5,616 bases of DNA from Oscillospiraceae bacterium (GTDB lineage Bacteria > Bacillota > Clostridia > Oscillospirales > Ruminococcaceae): assembly GCA_009784765.1 (NCBI GenBank), contig WQXP01000090.1, forward strand, positions 1 to 5,616, in the 5' to 3' direction. A program made the position numbers and the translations under genes. The notes beneath the pieces were generated by a model, which was not told where the DNA came from, ran no database searches, and saw only the letters and a program-made list of their open reading frames with translations. Shown here one piece after another: positions 4,882-5,616 of the stretch. Every line of letters starts with the position of its first letter. The first letter of the stretch is position 1.

Positions 4882-5616
4882 AAATCAAGAAACGTGATTT
4901 GTCAGTAACAGTCGCGGGGGTGAAATTCGCGAACCCCGTAATCGCCGCATCAGGGACTTTTGGATTCGGGGAGGACTATAACGAGCTGTACCCGATTGGC
5001 ATTCTCGGCGGGATTAGCTGTAAAGGCTTAACTCTCGAGCCCCGCGACGGCAATGCCCCTGCGCGAATTGCCGAAACACCTGCGGGTATGCTGAACTCTG
5101 TGGGGTTGCAAAACCCCGGTGTGGATTATTTTATTGAACATCATCTGGCCTTTATGAAAAAACACGGCGGGGTTATAATCGCGAATTTCGCGGGGGGGAC
5201 TCTTGAGGACTATGTTAAAACTGCGCAAAAGCTTGACGCTTGTGACGCTGATATGCTTGAGCTGAACATCTCCTGCCCGAATGTCAAAGAGGGCGGCGCA
5301 GCGTGGGGAGTAAATCCTGTGAGTGCGGCGGAGGTTACAAGCGCGGTTCGTGCAGTCACAAAAAAGCCGCTTATGGTCAAGCTTACCCCGAACGTGTCGG
5401 ACATTACCGAAATCGCACGAGCGGTCGAGGCGGCGGGGGCGGACGCAATTTCGCTCATTAACACGCTTCTCGGAATGCGAATCGACATTCGCACGCGCCG
5501 CCCGATTTTGCGCAACAATGTGGGCGGATTGTCGGGGGCGGCGGTGTTCCCGGTGGCTCTGCGAATGGTGTGGCAGGTGGCTTCTGCTGTGAAAATCGAC
5601 GTTGTGGGCATCGGCG
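4878..5616 (+). CDS. pyrD: Dihydroorotate dehydrogenase B, catalytic subunit PyrD (cut by right edge)
   Basis: PyrD oxidises dihydroorotate to orotate on FMN in the cytoplasm, and in the class 1B enzyme electrons leave through PyrK. The 246 codons present start MKIKKRDLSVTVAGVKFANP and contain ASGTFGFG (about 24-31), KGLTLEPRDGN (49-59), GMLNSVGLQNPG (about 70-81), NISCPNV (130-136), KLTPNV (168-173), NTLLGM (195-200) and GGLSG (216-220). Cys133 in NISCPNV takes the position of the active-site base, which is cysteine in class 1 enzymes and serine in class 2. Lys49, Asn73 and Lys168 are plausible FMN or substrate contacts. AAGGAGGT at 4861-4868, nine bases ahead, supports the start, and the ATG overlaps the pyrK stop. 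The frame is open to the last base. The family is usually about 300 residues, so roughly 55-60 are missing beyond the window, including the last phosphate-binding loop. Confidence 0.97.
   Translation, partial: MKIKKRDLSVTVAGVKFANPVIAASGTFGFGEDYNELYPIGILGGISCKGLTLEPRDGNAPARIAETPAGMLNSVGLQNPGVDYFIEHHLAFMKKHGGVIIANFAGGTLEDYVKTAQKLDACDADMLELNISCPNVKEGGAAWGVNPVSAAEVTSAVRAVTKKPLMVKLTPNVSDITEIARAVEAAGADAISLINTLLGMRIDIRTRRPILRNNVGGLSGAAVFPVALRMVWQVASAVKIDVVGIG

Noticed and set aside
5210..5611. A 133-codon minus-strand open frame inside pyrD
   Set aside because: It is a shadow of the PyrD active-site region, with low-complexity Ser/Ala/Thr content produced by GC-rich codons on the other strand.

Overview
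The window reads as ordinary bacterial chromosome, most likely from a Gram-positive anaerobe of the Bacillota (Clostridia; perhaps an uncultured gut-type Oscillospirales-like lineage, which is inference). The reasons are strong Shine-Dalgarno sites (for example AAGGAGGT before pyrD), a SecA carrying the NBD2 insertion and FGGER motif I associate with clostridial SecAs, and a pyrK-pyrD pair of the NAD-linked class 1B dihydroorotate dehydrogenase type. Genes are tightly packed, and only two short gaps exist.

Layout. (1) 1-246, minus strand: the first 82 codons of prfA (peptide chain release factor 1), running off the left edge. (2) 247-380: an AT-rich divergent promoter region. A sigma70-type promoter fires left into prfA and a consensus TTGACA-17-TATAAT promoter fires right into secA. 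The geometry predicts that the prfA mRNA begins at, or within a base or so of, its own start codon. (3) 381-3134: complete secA, the ATPase motor of the Sec protein export system, 917 residues from the preferred start. (4) 3134-3646: an unrecognised 170-residue protein with four predicted membrane segments, whose ATG shares one base with the secA stop codon. (5) 3643-3823: a short stretch holding the C-terminal remnant of a DUF6883-like protein, and then a perfect 9-bp hairpin without a U-tract. (6) 3824-4015: a 63-residue small protein that looks like a DUF4926-type partner of that remnant. (7) 4048-4881: pyrK. (8) 4878-5616: pyrD, overlapping pyrK by ATGA and cut by the right edge.

How the genes fit together. 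prfA and secA are housekeeping genes of translation and protein export. PyrK and PyrD form one enzyme of pyrimidine synthesis: PyrD oxidises dihydroorotate on FMN, and PyrK passes the electrons through a 2Fe-2S centre and FAD to NAD+. All genes from secA rightwards point the same way and no convincing intrinsic terminator is seen between them, so read-through from secA into the pyr genes is possible. I see no insertion sequence, CRISPR array, tRNA or rRNA. The least ordinary parts are the back-to-back promoters with the probable leaderless prfA transcript, the unknown membrane protein coupled to secA, and the broken DUF6883/DUF4926-like pair with its hairpin just ahead of pyrK.
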